A DNA stretch of 20,984 nt from Klebsormidium nitens (GCA_000708835.1 DF237778.1:10099-31082); one strand, 5' to 3'; counted from the first letter of the stretch, positions 1 through 11,700 are shown. Notes: generated from the sequence alone by a model not told the origin. Program-made: numbers and translations.

Positions 1-177
1 GCTTAGTCTAAAAAGCTTATCGGACGGTTCCCAGGCGCGCGGTGCACGTGGGTCTTTATCGAACGGTCACTCGGTGAAGCAGTAACCTGGACACGTGGCG
101 TGTAGTGATTCAATAAGTCGATAGCGTATAATAACGGACGATGCGCGGCCGCGAGTTCAGCGCGCAGCCGGGAGTCG

Positions 178-1413
178 GTGCGCAGTCGTGCCGTTGCAGA
201 GGATGTCGCAAGATATGTCACTAATTGTGTCAGCTGTGCTCGTAACAAGGCGAGGCGCCACGCGCCATACGGCCGGCTGCAGACAATTCCGGTCCCTGAA
301 AAGCCTTGGCATAGCGTGTCTATGGACTTAATTGTCAAGCTACCAGTAACGGCCAGGGGCCATGACTCTATCTGTGTTTTCGTTGACAGGTTGACGAAGA
401 TGGTACACTTCGTGCCCTGCAAGGAAAAACTGTCTGCGAAAGGATTCGCAGAGCTCTACGTAGACAATGTTTTCCGTTACCATGGTCTTAGCGAAGAGTT
501 CATTTCTGATCGTGATAGTCGGTTCACGAGTGAGTTTTGGAAAGGAGTGACCGAGTTGCTTGGCACGCGGCTTTGTGTGTCATCTTCTTTTCATCCTCAG
601 ACGGATGGTCAAACTGAACGGGTTAACCAGACTCTGGAAGCATATCTGCGTCATTTCGTTTCTGCAACGTTAAATGACTGGGATCTCTTGCTGTCACGTG
701 CAGAGTTTGCCCATAACAACGCTTTCCATGAATCTGTTCAGGCCACGCCGTTTTATCTGAATCACGGCCGCCACCCGAGGACTCCAATGGGTGGTAAGCG
801 CGATGATGATGTACCTGCTGATTCTGCTGCCTTCGTTGAAAGATTGCAATCAACTCTCACCTTGGCACGCAAGTTGCTGATTGCTGCTCAACAGAGACAG
901 AAGGCATATGCAGATAAGCACAGGATTGAAAAGTCCTATAAGATTGGAGAACAGGTTCTTCTGAGTACGAAGTACCTGAACATAAAGCATGGCGAAACTA
1001 ATCGCAAGCTTCTCCCGAAATGGATTGGTCCATTCAAAGTCGTGCAGAAGGTGGGTCCCGTCTCTTATGAGTTAGAGATAAATCCAGGCTGGCGTGTGCA
1101 TCCTGTGTTTCACGTCTCTCTGCTGGAGCTGTACAAAACTGACGGCAGGATCCGACCCCCACCTCCTCCAATTGAATTGGAAGGTGCTCTGGAATATGAA
1201 GTGGAAGCGATCGAAAAGCATCGAACCACTGGGCGTAAGAAGCCTAAAACCTCCTATCTTGTTTCATGGAAAGGTTATGGTCCAGAACATAACTCATGGG
1301 AGCCGGAGGCGAACGTCGCGAATGCTCCTGAAAAACTTGCGGAGTACTGGAAAAGGTACGCTGAGAAACAGAGTGGGGTTGAGGAAACCCTTGGAGCCCT
1401 CATTCTGAAGTAA
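178..1413 (+). CDS. Ty3/gypsy chromovirus integrase with C-terminal chromodomain (5'-truncated pol)
   Basis: This is the last part of an LTR-retrotransposon polyprotein, which inserts element cDNA into the host genome. Residues 17-20 give the CxxC half of the integrase zinc finger. The catalytic D,D35E triad is visible as D50 (SMDLIV), D111 (ISDRDSRF) and E147 (QTDGQTERVN), with 35 residues between the last two. A GPY/F-type module follows (LPKWIGPFKVV, then VHPVFHVSLLELY). A chromodomain lies near residues 339-393 (YLVSWKGYGPEHNSWEP), which marks the chromovirus clade that targets modified histones. Protease, RT and RNase H are absent: the upstream frame is closed by stops near position 109 and the His half of the zinc finger is missing, so the copy is truncated or diverged there. 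The real start is unknown, as these proteins are cleaved from a longer polyprotein. The family call is very secure. Confidence 0.95.
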   Translation: MRSRAVAEDVARYVTNCVSCARNKARRHAPYGRLQTIPVPEKPWHSVSMDLIVKLPVTARGHDSICVFVDRLTKMVHFVPCKEKLSAKGFAELYVDNVFRYHGLSEEFISDRDSRFTSEFWKGVTELLGTRLCVSSSFHPQTDGQTERVNQTLEAYLRHFVSATLNDWDLLLSRAEFAHNNAFHESVQATPFYLNHGRHPRTPMGGKRDDDVPADSAAFVERLQSTLTLARKLLIAAQQRQKAYADKHRIEKSYKIGEQVLLSTKYLNIKHGETNRKLLPKWIGPFKVVQKVGPVSYELEINPGWRVHPVFHVSLLELYKTDGRIRPPPPPIELEGALEYEVEAIEKHRTTGRKKPKTSYLVSWKGYGPEHNSWEPEANVANAPEKLAEYWKRYAEKQSGVEETLGALILK

Positions 1414-2483
1414 CAGGTACAGAGCCAAGACAGTTGTGGCTCCCCGCGACACCTCGAGATAAGTCGGATCTCTTGGTTACCTCGTGTAGTTCAAAAACTG
1501 TTTCTGTTCTGTTCTGACTTCTGAACTGGTCTCAAATACGTGACATGTCAATAGCTGACATTCTGATGCAATTTCTGCAAATCTGAAAATGATACCACTG
1601 TGACGATCGGGGTCCTTACCACTGGACCACGGAGCCAAAAGGCATTTCTGAATCTCTGAAATTTCTGAATTGATTAAAGTCTTCTTTAGTCTCTACTGCT
1701 TGAGTTAGAGCAATTTGAGCTCTTCTCGGGACTCTGAATAGAGCCACGGCGTGTTTCGTCGAGGGGCTCGTCTTTCTGTTCTCTGAATTCTGTTACAAAA
1801 TCCCCAGTATCTGAGTGTTGAGCTGCTGGGGTGTAAGTCTGGAGCACTGTAACGTTTGGAGTTCGGTTAAGACTAACCATCCATCCGTTAACAAATATGC
1901 CAATCTAACTCGGCATAGCTCAAGTCTGATGTGACTCAATAACAGGCATTTAATTGTCTTAGAGTCCTCATCATTGGGTTGTCACTGTCGGCGTAAAAGT
2001 CGAGGACAAGCCCATGTGTCTGAATGATGAATGGCATGTATACATACTCTGTATGGTGCCAAGTCGTAGTGCAAGTCATGACATGTATGCATGTTTGACC
2101 AATGAATGCGTGCTTAAGCCTGCTACATGGTATGCAGCATGCTAGAGGGTGCACGTTGCACTACTACGGTCTGAACCTGATGTTGACTGTGTAAACCAGT
2201 GCATAGCTTATTGACGTTGACTAGAGGTATGCATTAGGGCAGTCTGCGGACAGCCCTAAGTAAGACTGATACTCTAAGATTCGCCATGAGGCGTACTGCC
2301 TGGGAAGACAGAAGACTGAAGGATTGTGAAGCGGGGATCATTCATTCGAATTCCCAACCAGCAACACAATTCCTACGAACTCAGGGAAGATCGTTTCTGA
2401 AGAGCCGCACCCTCGAACTGCAAGCATATCTGTGAAGGCATCCATGATTCCGCCATGGCTGCCCTGACGTGAGAGCGAACTAG
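1414..2483. other. Non-coding stretch after the retrotransposon
   Basis: No convincing gene is visible on either strand. Positions 1494-1690 are rich in degenerate TTCTGAA-like words. Positions 1930-2230 are AT-richer with several overlapping ATGCATG/GCATGC palindromes. The short ORFs here lack recognisable motifs. The stretch probably combines retrotransposon 3' sequence with the flank of the large gene downstream. Confidence 0.5.
1599..1893 (+). repeat. Possible 3' LTR of the chromovirus
   Basis: The segment starts TGTGACGATCGG and ends GTTAACA, so it has TG...CA ends. It lies about 190 bp after the integrase stop, where a 3' LTR is expected. No clear polypurine tract precedes it, and no second LTR is in the window for comparison. 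The boundaries are therefore a guess. Confidence 0.22.
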
Positions 2484-2549
2484 CACGTCCAACATTACAA
2501 CATATCTATTAGTGGAGAAAGGCAAGAGATCTTGATTGCTGCTGTCAGT

Positions 2550-2733
2550 GCGCAGTGCGATGACGCACCTGCCCCTTGCCGCCGGCGGTGCCAAAGGCCA
2601 AAGGGATTGAAGCAGGAGGAGCAGCCTGCTCGCGAGGTTCCGCGAGGCCGGCGCTTCAGCGCTGCTGACCAGAAAGCAAAGCAGCAGGATGCGCCGGTAC
2701 TCGAAGAAGCTCTGAATTGCGCTGCGGAACGTG
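2550..2733 (+). CDS. Tentative upstream exon of the large gene (basic, Cys/Arg-rich)
   Basis: A frame open from 2484 has no in-frame ATG, so it would have to begin at a splice acceptor (for example the CAG near 2550) rather than at a start codon. It reads a basic segment containing CRRRCQRP, then an Ala/Glu/Lys-rich stretch. It ends at a good GTGAGC donor (2734) in phase 1, the phase that the zinc-finger exon at 3410 requires. The antisense strand also carries a 168-residue ORF over 2373-2879 without clear motifs. No family is recognised and the true 5' end of the gene is not identified. Confidence 0.35.
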
Positions 2734-5700
2734 GTGAGCAAAAGGCGGATTGTTTGCTTCTTCAGATGCCAACACTTAAGTTCAGGGGATCTTTGATTGC
2801 TGGCCCTGCAAGCAAGTGTATCAAAGCTCATTCTCTTTTCATTTTCAACAAACAGTAGGACATCAGTGCCATCAAACATACCACGGTTTCAAGAAAAGAG
2901 TGTTCTTTGGAACTTTAGAACAGTGGGTCGATGATCCTTCATGAAATGACCAGCAGATTTTCAGTGGCATGGCTAGGCGTGCGTTGGGAAGTGTACCAAG
3001 ATTTTGCCATTCTTTCTAAAGATACTAATGGGCCATTTCTTGGTACAGCGCGAGAAGTTGGTGGCATGGCTGGATCTGCGTTGAAATTGTACCAGGTTTG
3101 ACCACATAAGAATGGCATTGATGGCATGGCTGGGCATGCGTAGGGAAGGTACCAAGTCCTGACCACTTCTTTTTCAACATAACAATGGCACCAAGAGTTG
3201 ATGGCATGCCTGGGCGAGGCAGGGAAGTGAACCAAGTTCTGACCCATTCTTTCTCGAGATGATCATGGATCACTTCTTGGTACAACGCCAAAAACTGATG
3301 GCATGTCTGGGAAGTGTACCAACTTTTGGCCAATTATATGTTAAGATAACAATAGGTCATTTCTTGGTACAGGGCCAGAAGTTGATGGCGTGGCCGGTCT
3401 TGCAGGCAGGTGTGTGCGATAGGAATGATGGCCATGATTCTCTTCGCCTTCGTCTCTTTTCTAGACCTCATGCCTTTCATTGCCGTGAGTGCGACACGCC
3501 CGCAGGATTCAGGCTTCGTGGGGGCAAGTACGGAGGGAATGTCAGATACTATTGCGAGCGCCACGGCCCTACAAAGGGTTGTTTCCAGATCGACAAGGAC
3601 CGTGCAGGTAAGAGGAGACACACACACCTTGCTTCAAGTTGTGTGCAGCAATCAGCAACTCGACCTTAATCACAAGTGCAGGTCTTTGCATGGCTGTGCA
3701 CAGCCCCCGCAAACTTGCCCTTATCGTGCCCTTTCTTCATTGCAGCATGGGTTCAGGGGCGCGAGAAGACGGGAAGGAAGGCGAACCCTGCCTGTCCTGA
3801 ACGCGAGCAGCATCTGAAGGGGTCCGGATCACCTGCTGCACGTCGGTCAGGGACAGCAACAGCAGGTGAGCGCCCAGAATTTTAAAGGGGAATAGAATTC
3901 GGCACTGTGCCAAGCCAGCTGTCACACTCTTTAGCTCGCAATCACAGAAGATGGTTCCAAGTCGCGCAAAAACCGGAGGGGTTTCAAGCGGCGCCCCAAA
4001 AGCACTGTACCAAGGAAAAGCGTTTTGTGGTGCTTCAACCCCGCTTCTCATCGAGAACGTGTACCAGGAACGACCTATTACTTCTTAAGAATCCTAATGG
4101 GCGTTCTTAAGAATCCTAATGGGCGTTTTTGGTACGCAAATGTCGCCGGGTATGGCCGGACAGATTGCATGCTCTTGTATAGCCGCACGATTTGGAGGAC
4201 TACTGCAGGTTCCCTGGTAGTCAATTGTGACGTCCTAAGTGCGGCAATTCTGACCCATTGAGCGCCTCCTTTTCAGAGTCCGTGTGCGCTGACCGCGGCG
4301 CCCGCCACAGCCCCCCCACAACCGCCCCCCCTGCGGCCGCCAGCGACTCTGAGTCGGACTGCGGTCTTGGCGCAGCCTGCCATCAGCACGCTGCCAGTGA
4401 CGAGGCGCAGCCCGGGCAGCCTCCCGTCCACCGCGCAGAGGGCCTGTGCGCGCTTTCAAGCGGGAGCGCCAGGTTTGGGGTTCAGCCCACTGTCATGAAG
4501 AGCGTGCTGGTGAGGAGCGCATTCCAAGGTAAGCGACGAACCCCTCCTTTCATCGACGATCCCATGCGTGTCCTCTCCTGACAGATTTTGGCGGTTTCTT
4601 CTCGAACATCAAAAGTCCGCTCAGATTCTGGTACATCTTGGCAGGTACGGCCGGGGCCCCTCAAAAACGGTGCGATGCTTTGCAGGGTGCGGGGGTGTGT
4701 ACCAAGAAAGGCTGTATTACTTCTTAAGAATCTAATGAGCGTTTTCTGGTACATCCTGCGGGGTATGGCCGGCTTTGCCCATCAAGCGCATGATCCGACC
4801 ATCCAGCACACAATCAGCGCGTACCAAGAACGATGTATTACTTTTTAAAGAATCTAATGGGCCTTTTCTGGTACATCCTGCGGGGTATGGCCGGGGCCCC
4901 ATCAAGCGTGATTCCAGCCATCCTGCGCACAATCAGGATGTACCAGGAAACGCTGTATTACTTTCTTAAGAATCTAATGGGCCTTTTCTGGTACATCCTG
5001 CAGGGTATGGCCGGCCTTGCCCTTCAAGCGCATGATCCGACCATCCAGCGCACATTCCGAGTGTACCAGAAAACGCTGTATTACTTTCTTAAGAATCTAA
5101 CGGGCGTTTTCTGGTACATCCTTCAGGGTATGGCCGGGCCCCCCAATATGGTGCGAGCCTTTGCCGCACCGCAAGCGCCAAGTGTTTACTTTGTAAGATT
5201 TCGAATGTCTGCAGGACCACTGGAATCGTGGCAGGACTCTCAACTCGCCCGGCCCTTCAGGCTTACCCCCCAACATTATGCTCGTGCAGGATCTCCGACC
5301 TACGAGTGCGGGTCGGAGAAGGTCTTTTACTCCTCAGCACCAAAGAGCAGGGCGCTGATAGGTACGATGGCAGATCTCTGGCATTTGTTGGCAAGAATAG
5401 GCTTCCGTCGGCTTTGTGGATACGACAGTGAATGCACGAGTCTAGCTTGAAGGGCTTGCCATTCTGAGGACGATTGATTGAGGGATCCCTTCGGTGCGTT
5501 GCAGCGACACAACTGAAAATCGGGGGCGTGGAAAGCAACCCGGGGCCAACACAGGATCCCGACGCCCCGAGCAGCTCGTCCGGACGGCCCCCGATTCCGA
5601 TTACGACTGCGGAGGTGAGCAGTTTGTCAGGCAGAATCGTTCAGAATTGTTCCTGCCTCCTGCCTCCTGCCTCCCTTTCCGCACCCCCAAGGTTTTCGTG

Positions 5701-8700
5701 ACCTTTCACACCGTGATCTGTAGCATTGGCAGAGCGACCAAGTGATCAATGATGATGAGTAAATGTCCAATCCATGTCATGCAGGAGGTCCAGGAGAGCG
5801 TCAGGCCGAAGCCAATCAGCACCGAGGCATTTGATGCGTGGCGAGCAAGCGTGAGTCTCCGCCGCTGTCCGACGTGTGCGAGACGTTGTCATCGAGCACG
5901 CTCATCCATATGCGCCCATGCACGGTGAGCGCTTGCATATGGAAAGAGTCGATTGGTTGATTTCTAACTCTTGCGTGCGCCTCTCTCATTCAGCGACCAA
6001 ATCCAAACTGGGTGGCAGAGGCGATGGCACTCTACTCAATACAAGCGGGTCAACCGCAGGGTCAAGAGCCGCCCAGTGAGCCAAGCGCCGCCGGGGAGGT
6101 GAGTGTCCTACATTCCTCAACTGCTGCGCGGCAGATGCGCTTGGAAAGCTCGCCTTTGAACTCCTCAAATCTGCCCACTTCACTGTCCAGAAACTCGTCG
6201 AAGAATCCGATAACATCGTCGCTCGACCAGGCGTCGAACCCCCCCGCTTGCATGAACCATCGAAACAGCCACGGCCAGGATAGATCCCTCGGGTCGTTGC
6301 ATGTGCCCCTCCTGCAGAGGCGCGTGATTGCATATGCGGCTGCATCCTGGAAGCTCTCTGCTGCCCTCAGAGTGTCTCGATCGATCATGGCGCCGAGCGC
6401 AAAGACGTCCTTCACCTGCTCGGCGGTCCTGACCGCACTCCAATTGTAGTACCATTCCATGTTTGAAGTTGCCTTCTCTACGTGTCATCTGCCCCTAAGC
6501 CCCTTGCCTGAACTCCATGTCGTGCAGGAGACGGGCCCCTCCTCCAGCAACCCGCATTCTGCCAGCCAACCTCGCTCCGCTGCTGCAGAGCCGGCACCTA
6601 CGGTGAGCCCATTCGTGCAGCCAGAGGCATCTTGACGAGGATCCTGTTGCCTTCGACAGTGATCGAACCCTTGTCGCCCCGGTTAGCGCCCTTCCAATTG
6701 ACGGTCCCGCTCAGCTGCACTCCCCATACGGCAAAAAAGTGGGAGATGAGGTACTCGAGCCAGCTTACATAATTGTAGAGCTTCTCCCCTTTGTCCCAAA
6801 CAAGGGCGCGCTTGTTGGGTGATACCGTCCACTGGCAATAGTAGGAGGGGTAGTTTTCGTATTTGTTGAACCACTCGCCAATATAACACGGCTTGAATAT
6901 CTCCCGCTCGATCGTGACTGGGCGCTTCTCGAAAACTGCGTAAGGTAGCTCGAGGTCCTCCTGGTGGCGGTGGTCGTGCACGGCTTCCAGATTTGCGCTC
7001 TCCTCGGCAGTCAGGGGGCGGGAAAGGGCAAAGCGGCCGGTGAACCTTGTGTCGTAGCCCATGATCCAATGCCCTTCTGAGTGCCAAAGCGTTTGCCTAA
7101 GTCTGTGTGATACCGTTCTATCGGTCGAGGTCGCCTCGTCTGTGCGCCCTTTGTCCTTAACTCCTCACACTCAAGATTGCGATCTTGCAGGACCCGCGCC
7201 CCTCCTCCCACCCCCCGGATCCTACTAGCCAACCTCGCTCCACCCCTACACAGCCAGCACCTACGGTGAGTCGAACAATGCCTCGATGCGGAATGCCTCG
7301 ATCGGATCCATCTTGACGACAATCCGGTCGCCATCGACCGTAATTGACCCCGTGTCGCCCAAACGATTGCCCTCCAATGTGACGGTGCCGCTCAGCTGTA
7401 CTCCCCATACCGCAAAGAAATGAGAGATGAGGTACTCGAGCCAGCTTACATAATTGTAGAACTTCTCCCCTTTGTCCCAGACAAGAGCGCGCTAATTGCG
7501 TGAGACAGTCCAACGGCAGTCGAAGGAGGGGAATTCCTTGAAGATGTGGAATCCCTCCCCACAGTAGTTGCGCTTGACTCCCTTCCGCACGATCTTGACT
7601 GGGCGCTCTTGACTGGGAGCCGCAGAGGGTAGCTCTAGGCTATCCTGAGGGCGGTAGTCGTGCACAGCCTTCAGAATCGCGCTCTCTTCGGCGGTCAGGG
7701 GGCGAGAAAAGGCGAAGCGGCCGGTGAATTTCGTGTCAAAGCACATGGTTATAATGGCCTTTGAGCGCCAAGGCGTCCCCCTAAGTACCGGTGACGCCTG
7801 CCCTGAATTGAGCGTGTCCCGATGCTTGGATGCAGGAGGTCGCACGTCGGAAGAGGACCGCCTCGAGCAGGGAGAGCTCCCCGGCGCCCACCGGTACTCG
7901 GATGCGGACCGGAAGCCCGGACGAAGCGGTGAGCAATCGTGTGCTGTGGCTTTTAGGGAGAAGTGTGCGCGATTGGTGAGAGAGTGAGGGGTATGCCGGG
8001 CTGTTTTGTGCCCTAAAGGCATTCGGCTCTGTCTTCATTGCCCGGCTAAGCACCTTATGCATTTGCCAATCGCAAATTCCCATTGCAGATTCCCATCGCT
8101 TTTGCTGACTGTCAATGAGGAGCAAGCACGGCGGGAGTCCGTTAATCCCTTTGTTGATGTCCCCCTGCAGGAGGCTGCGGCGATGTCTGACGAAGAGGCC
8201 GGCTCCGTCGACATCGAAGAAACGTCAGACGAGACCGAGTCCGACGAAGAGCCCACATCCGAGGATGACCGGGGCGTCGACGACTCGGTGCTGCCGGACG
8301 CTGAAACACGGGATTTGTACCGGCGGATGGAGATGGAGGAAGCGGAAGCTCGGTTCGCGGAGGACGAGACCCCGGACGATGCGCTGGCGCCCATGCGGAT
8401 GGAGATGCAGTGGAGGCGGGCCCGGGATGAAGCGCCACAGACCTCTGTGTAAGTAGCTCTTCTTTAAGAGATTGTGGTGAACCTTACAAACTTGGTGGAG
8501 GCTGCAGGTCACCCCCGCTTCTCTTGGGCTGCCTGATGTGCTTCTTGGGCGAATCGTTGTCGAAAATCTGTATCAAGCAGATGGTGCAAAGTGTACATCA
8601 AGTAGCATCCAGGAATTGAGCGTTTCAACAGATCGCTGACACGTGTACATCTTGACTCTCTGATGAACACGCTTGGCGTTCTCTCTTTTTCCAGTATTCG

Positions 8701-11700
8701 CTTTGGGGCTGGCCTTACATTCTCCAGTGTAAGGCGGGCCGGCCCATCAAATGTTGCAGTGTTTTTGAAATCGCTGAATCATTTCTTATAAAAGTTGGAA
8801 GCTACTCTTGGTACATGCTTAGCGATGCTTTCCTGGTGTACGACAGCCAGTGCCATCAAGCCCATCTAGCAGAACGGGCCTATCAAACTTGTATCTCTCG
8901 AAAGCGACATGTCCCAAGAACCGACGTGTTACTCGTTAGAGAAGTAAAAGGCAGTTTCTTGGTACACCGTGGGGGTACGAAAGCCCGCATCTCGCTCATG
9001 AGCACGACAGCATGTTGCAACTCCTGTCCAGGGCTTGGCACCTTTGCGCTGTGGCGTTTGACTTATCAATCTTACATTGCTCATGCAGATTCTCAATGGC
9101 GCACGAGGATCTTGTGGCAGTGCCTGAGCCAGCGGTGCATTCTGACCCGCTGACTGGCAACGAGGTCTTTAAGAAGGACGGGTTTCGGGTGCTGCGTGTG
9201 CGGGAGCACGAGACCAACTGCTTCCATCAGACGGGGGCCAACCCAACGGGCCGCCTTCCCGGCCCAAAGTTCTTCATGCAGCAGGAGGCGGCGCTCCTAA
9301 ACCACGAGGCGCAGGTGGTCCTGCACAAGTGGTCCGGAAAGGTCGAGAAATTGGTGAGGGTCCCGTGGCGCAGCTTCGCTTCGTACCCCGACTGGGAGAC
9401 GGCGCGGTCGCATCTCGAGGGGCGGCACGGGTCAGTGACGGAGATCATCCAGAACGGAAAACCCTGCAAGCCCTACCTTGACCTCGATGGCAAGGACGGG
9501 CTCCCCTTCAAGCGCAAGCCGGTGACCGGGGCGGATGGGGAGGTTGTGGAGGCTGGGGAGAGGTACGGGGGGGAGGAGGTGATCAAGATCGTGGAGGAGT
9601 GGGCCGTTACTGTGTTTAAGGAACAGTACGACCATGAGCTGCAGCCGAGCAGCTTCGTCTGGATCGAGAGCCCCTGCCAGACCAAGTTCAGCCTCCACCT
9701 CACGATCAATCAGCTGTCCCCCCGTCAGCTCGTCTTTGGCTCCAACACCGAGGGGGCTCTCCACTTTGCGAGGCGCCTCAAGAAGAGGTTGCTCCCGTGG
9801 CATCCTGCGGTCGCGAATCTCATCGACCTGAACGTGTACACGAAGGACCGCGAGTGGCGGACGCTGGGGAGCGCCAAGATCGAGAAGCCGGAGAGCGTCT
9901 TGTCGTGCATCAATCCGGCCCATTCCTGGAAGGATGCTCTGGTGACCTGGCTGGAGCCCCTCGAGGTGAGCAAGTCATCCAGGCCCCACACCCGCCAGGT
10001 CGGTCACGTCCTGAAGAGTGTACCTGAAAACGGCCTTTTACTTCTCTGAAGAGTTATACGGCCTTTCATGGTACGGGGCAGATTGTGCGTTTGATGGGCT
10101 GCCCGGCCATACTCGCAGGACGTACCAAAAAAGGCCCTTTAGATTCTTCAAGAAGTAATACGTCGTTTCTTGGTACCTAAGTGCTGCTGTTTTTGCGCTT
10201 GATGGGCTGCCCGGCCATACCCGCAGGACGTACCAGAAAAGGCCCTTTAGATTCTTCAAGAAGTATACGTCGTTTCTTGGTACACAAGTGCTGCTGGTTT
10301 TGCGGCGAGCCTGACCAGTGGTTCCTTGAAGCGCGGCCTTGAGGTTCCTAGAAAGAAGGATCCTGCTTGTGGCGCACTCCTCGTTTCTGATCGCCTCGTC
10401 AGCGTTGATGCTTGGTGGAATCGCTGCATTTGAAGGCGCTCCGCTTTTGCTGCAATCTGTCCTTCTCACGCAACTATTGATTGAAAGATAGTGCAAGTTT
10501 TGTTAGGTCAGAGAATTGACAAACACGAAGTGTCATGGCCTGCTTACCGGCTTCCTCTTCTCATTTAGACGTAGATGATTTGGTACGAATGCTCTCGTAA
10601 ACAGCTGCTCTCGTGCTGTCTGCAGGCTCGTGAGGAGGTCAAGCTGCCATTCGAAGTACCCAAAAGGCTCCACGAGAGGTTCCAAAACCCTCGAGTGATG
10701 TCTGAACGGGGCACGGAGCGCAGCTCACAGAACGACGAGTTTGTCAAGGCGCGCATGCTGACGCTGCTCAGAGAGCGCTTGCACCCTAGCGCCTATGAGG
10801 AGGGCCTCGATCGCTACAACTACAGAGATCGGGCAGAGCCGTGCTACACGGGTCGGATCCACGAGAACCGTCAGAATCTAACCTGCCACCTCAACCCAAA
10901 CGGCAAGATCTATGCTCTTTGTTTCAGCCAAAATACCGAGGGCGGGGACTCGGACGTTCCCTGTGTCAAAAGGGCGTTCTGCCTTGGGGACCTGTTCGAG
11001 GACAACATCTCGTACGAGACTGGCGCGGTCAAGGTAGACATGGAGCACCTGACGCGGGCCCCCGATGCGTCGACCCCTGAGCTCGTGGCTGAAGTAGGGG
11101 CGGGTATGAGGATGCCGAGCGACCTGATGAAGCTGAACACGGTCGCCAACGAGTAAGTGTTGTAGCGGAAAGATTAAGTACGTGTCCATTGTGATGCGGG
11201 AAGCTTTCAATTCTTTTGCGCCTGACAAGCTTTTGTTTCGGCCACAAACCCACTTTCTGGCCAGCGTCCTAGGGCTGTTCGCGACCACCGCGATTTCCCA
11301 CGGAGTGTGCGCTTCTGTACGCGTACCACACAGTCGTCTTTTGCCGCTTTTGACAATTCTCCACATTCTTTTGCCACGTGTCGACCGACCTTCAGATGAC
11401 CGCGAGGAGTTTTGCGAGTGCTGGCTGGATTGGGTGCTTCTGTGCGCCCACCTACCGCAAGGGCTTTGTTTTTGCCACATGTCTATGTTTCAGGTTAGTG
11501 GCGGGATTTTCGGCGGGGCTTTCTGCAAGTGTTGGTAGATTGGGCGCTTCTGGACGCCCACTTCCTACGAGGAGCTTTTCTTTTGCCACGTGTCGAAATT
11601 TCAGGTCGCTTGCGGCATCTGCGGGTGCTGATTAGTATGGGCGCTTCTTGGCGCCCACCTATTGCGAGAGTTTCCCCCTCAGCCGCAAGTCATGCACAAC

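Larger units (their letters stand above)
4061..5116. repeat. Foldback-repeat array inside introns of the large gene
   Basis: Units are 4061-4135 (with an internal 22-bp duplication of CTTAAGAATCCTAATGGGCG), 4699-4752, 4821-4874, 4940-4994 and 5063-5116. The last has perfect 14-bp arms (GTACCAGAAAACGC / GCGTTTTCTGGTAC) around a TTCTTAAGAA palindrome. Spacers are conserved (ATCCTGCAGGGTATGGCCGG). Orientation is opposite to the array at 19.3 kb. The 205-residue ORF across it is repeat-derived. Confidence 0.85.
6528..7835. repeat. Tandem duplication of sense exon plus intron with antisense gene (two units of about 650 bp)
   Basis: Unit 1 (6528-7190) and unit 2 (7191-7835) each hold a 75-nt linker exon followed by an intron with one antisense gene. 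Exons (SQPRS...PAPT), donors (CCTACGGTGAG) and antisense cores all align, and the sequence beyond the antisense start codons is also related. Divergence is moderate, so the duplication is not very recent. Confidence 0.75.

Noticed and set aside
3-422. 139-residue antisense ORF at the left edge
   Set aside because: It mostly overlaps the well-supported integrase frame on the + strand and shows no motif.
1585-1637. tRNA 5'-half-like sequence on the - strand (TGGTCCAGTGGTAAGGA resembles an A box)
   Set aside because: No T arm (GGTTCGA-like B box) or matching acceptor 3' strand follows, so it is not a complete tRNA gene; it probably belongs to the LTR region.
4061-5361. Left and right foldback arrays as terminal inverted repeats of one mobile element
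   Set aside because: The left arrays sit inside introns of the large gene and copies occur in its middle, so they do not mark outer ends; no target-site duplication could be identified.
4833-5450. A 205-residue ORF with repeated FLKNLMGLFWYIL segments that looks like a membrane or repeat protein
   Set aside because: It is a readout of the foldback repeats and their spacers; the hydrophobic periodicity comes from the DNA repeat. Only its last part (from 5215) overlaps a likely exon.
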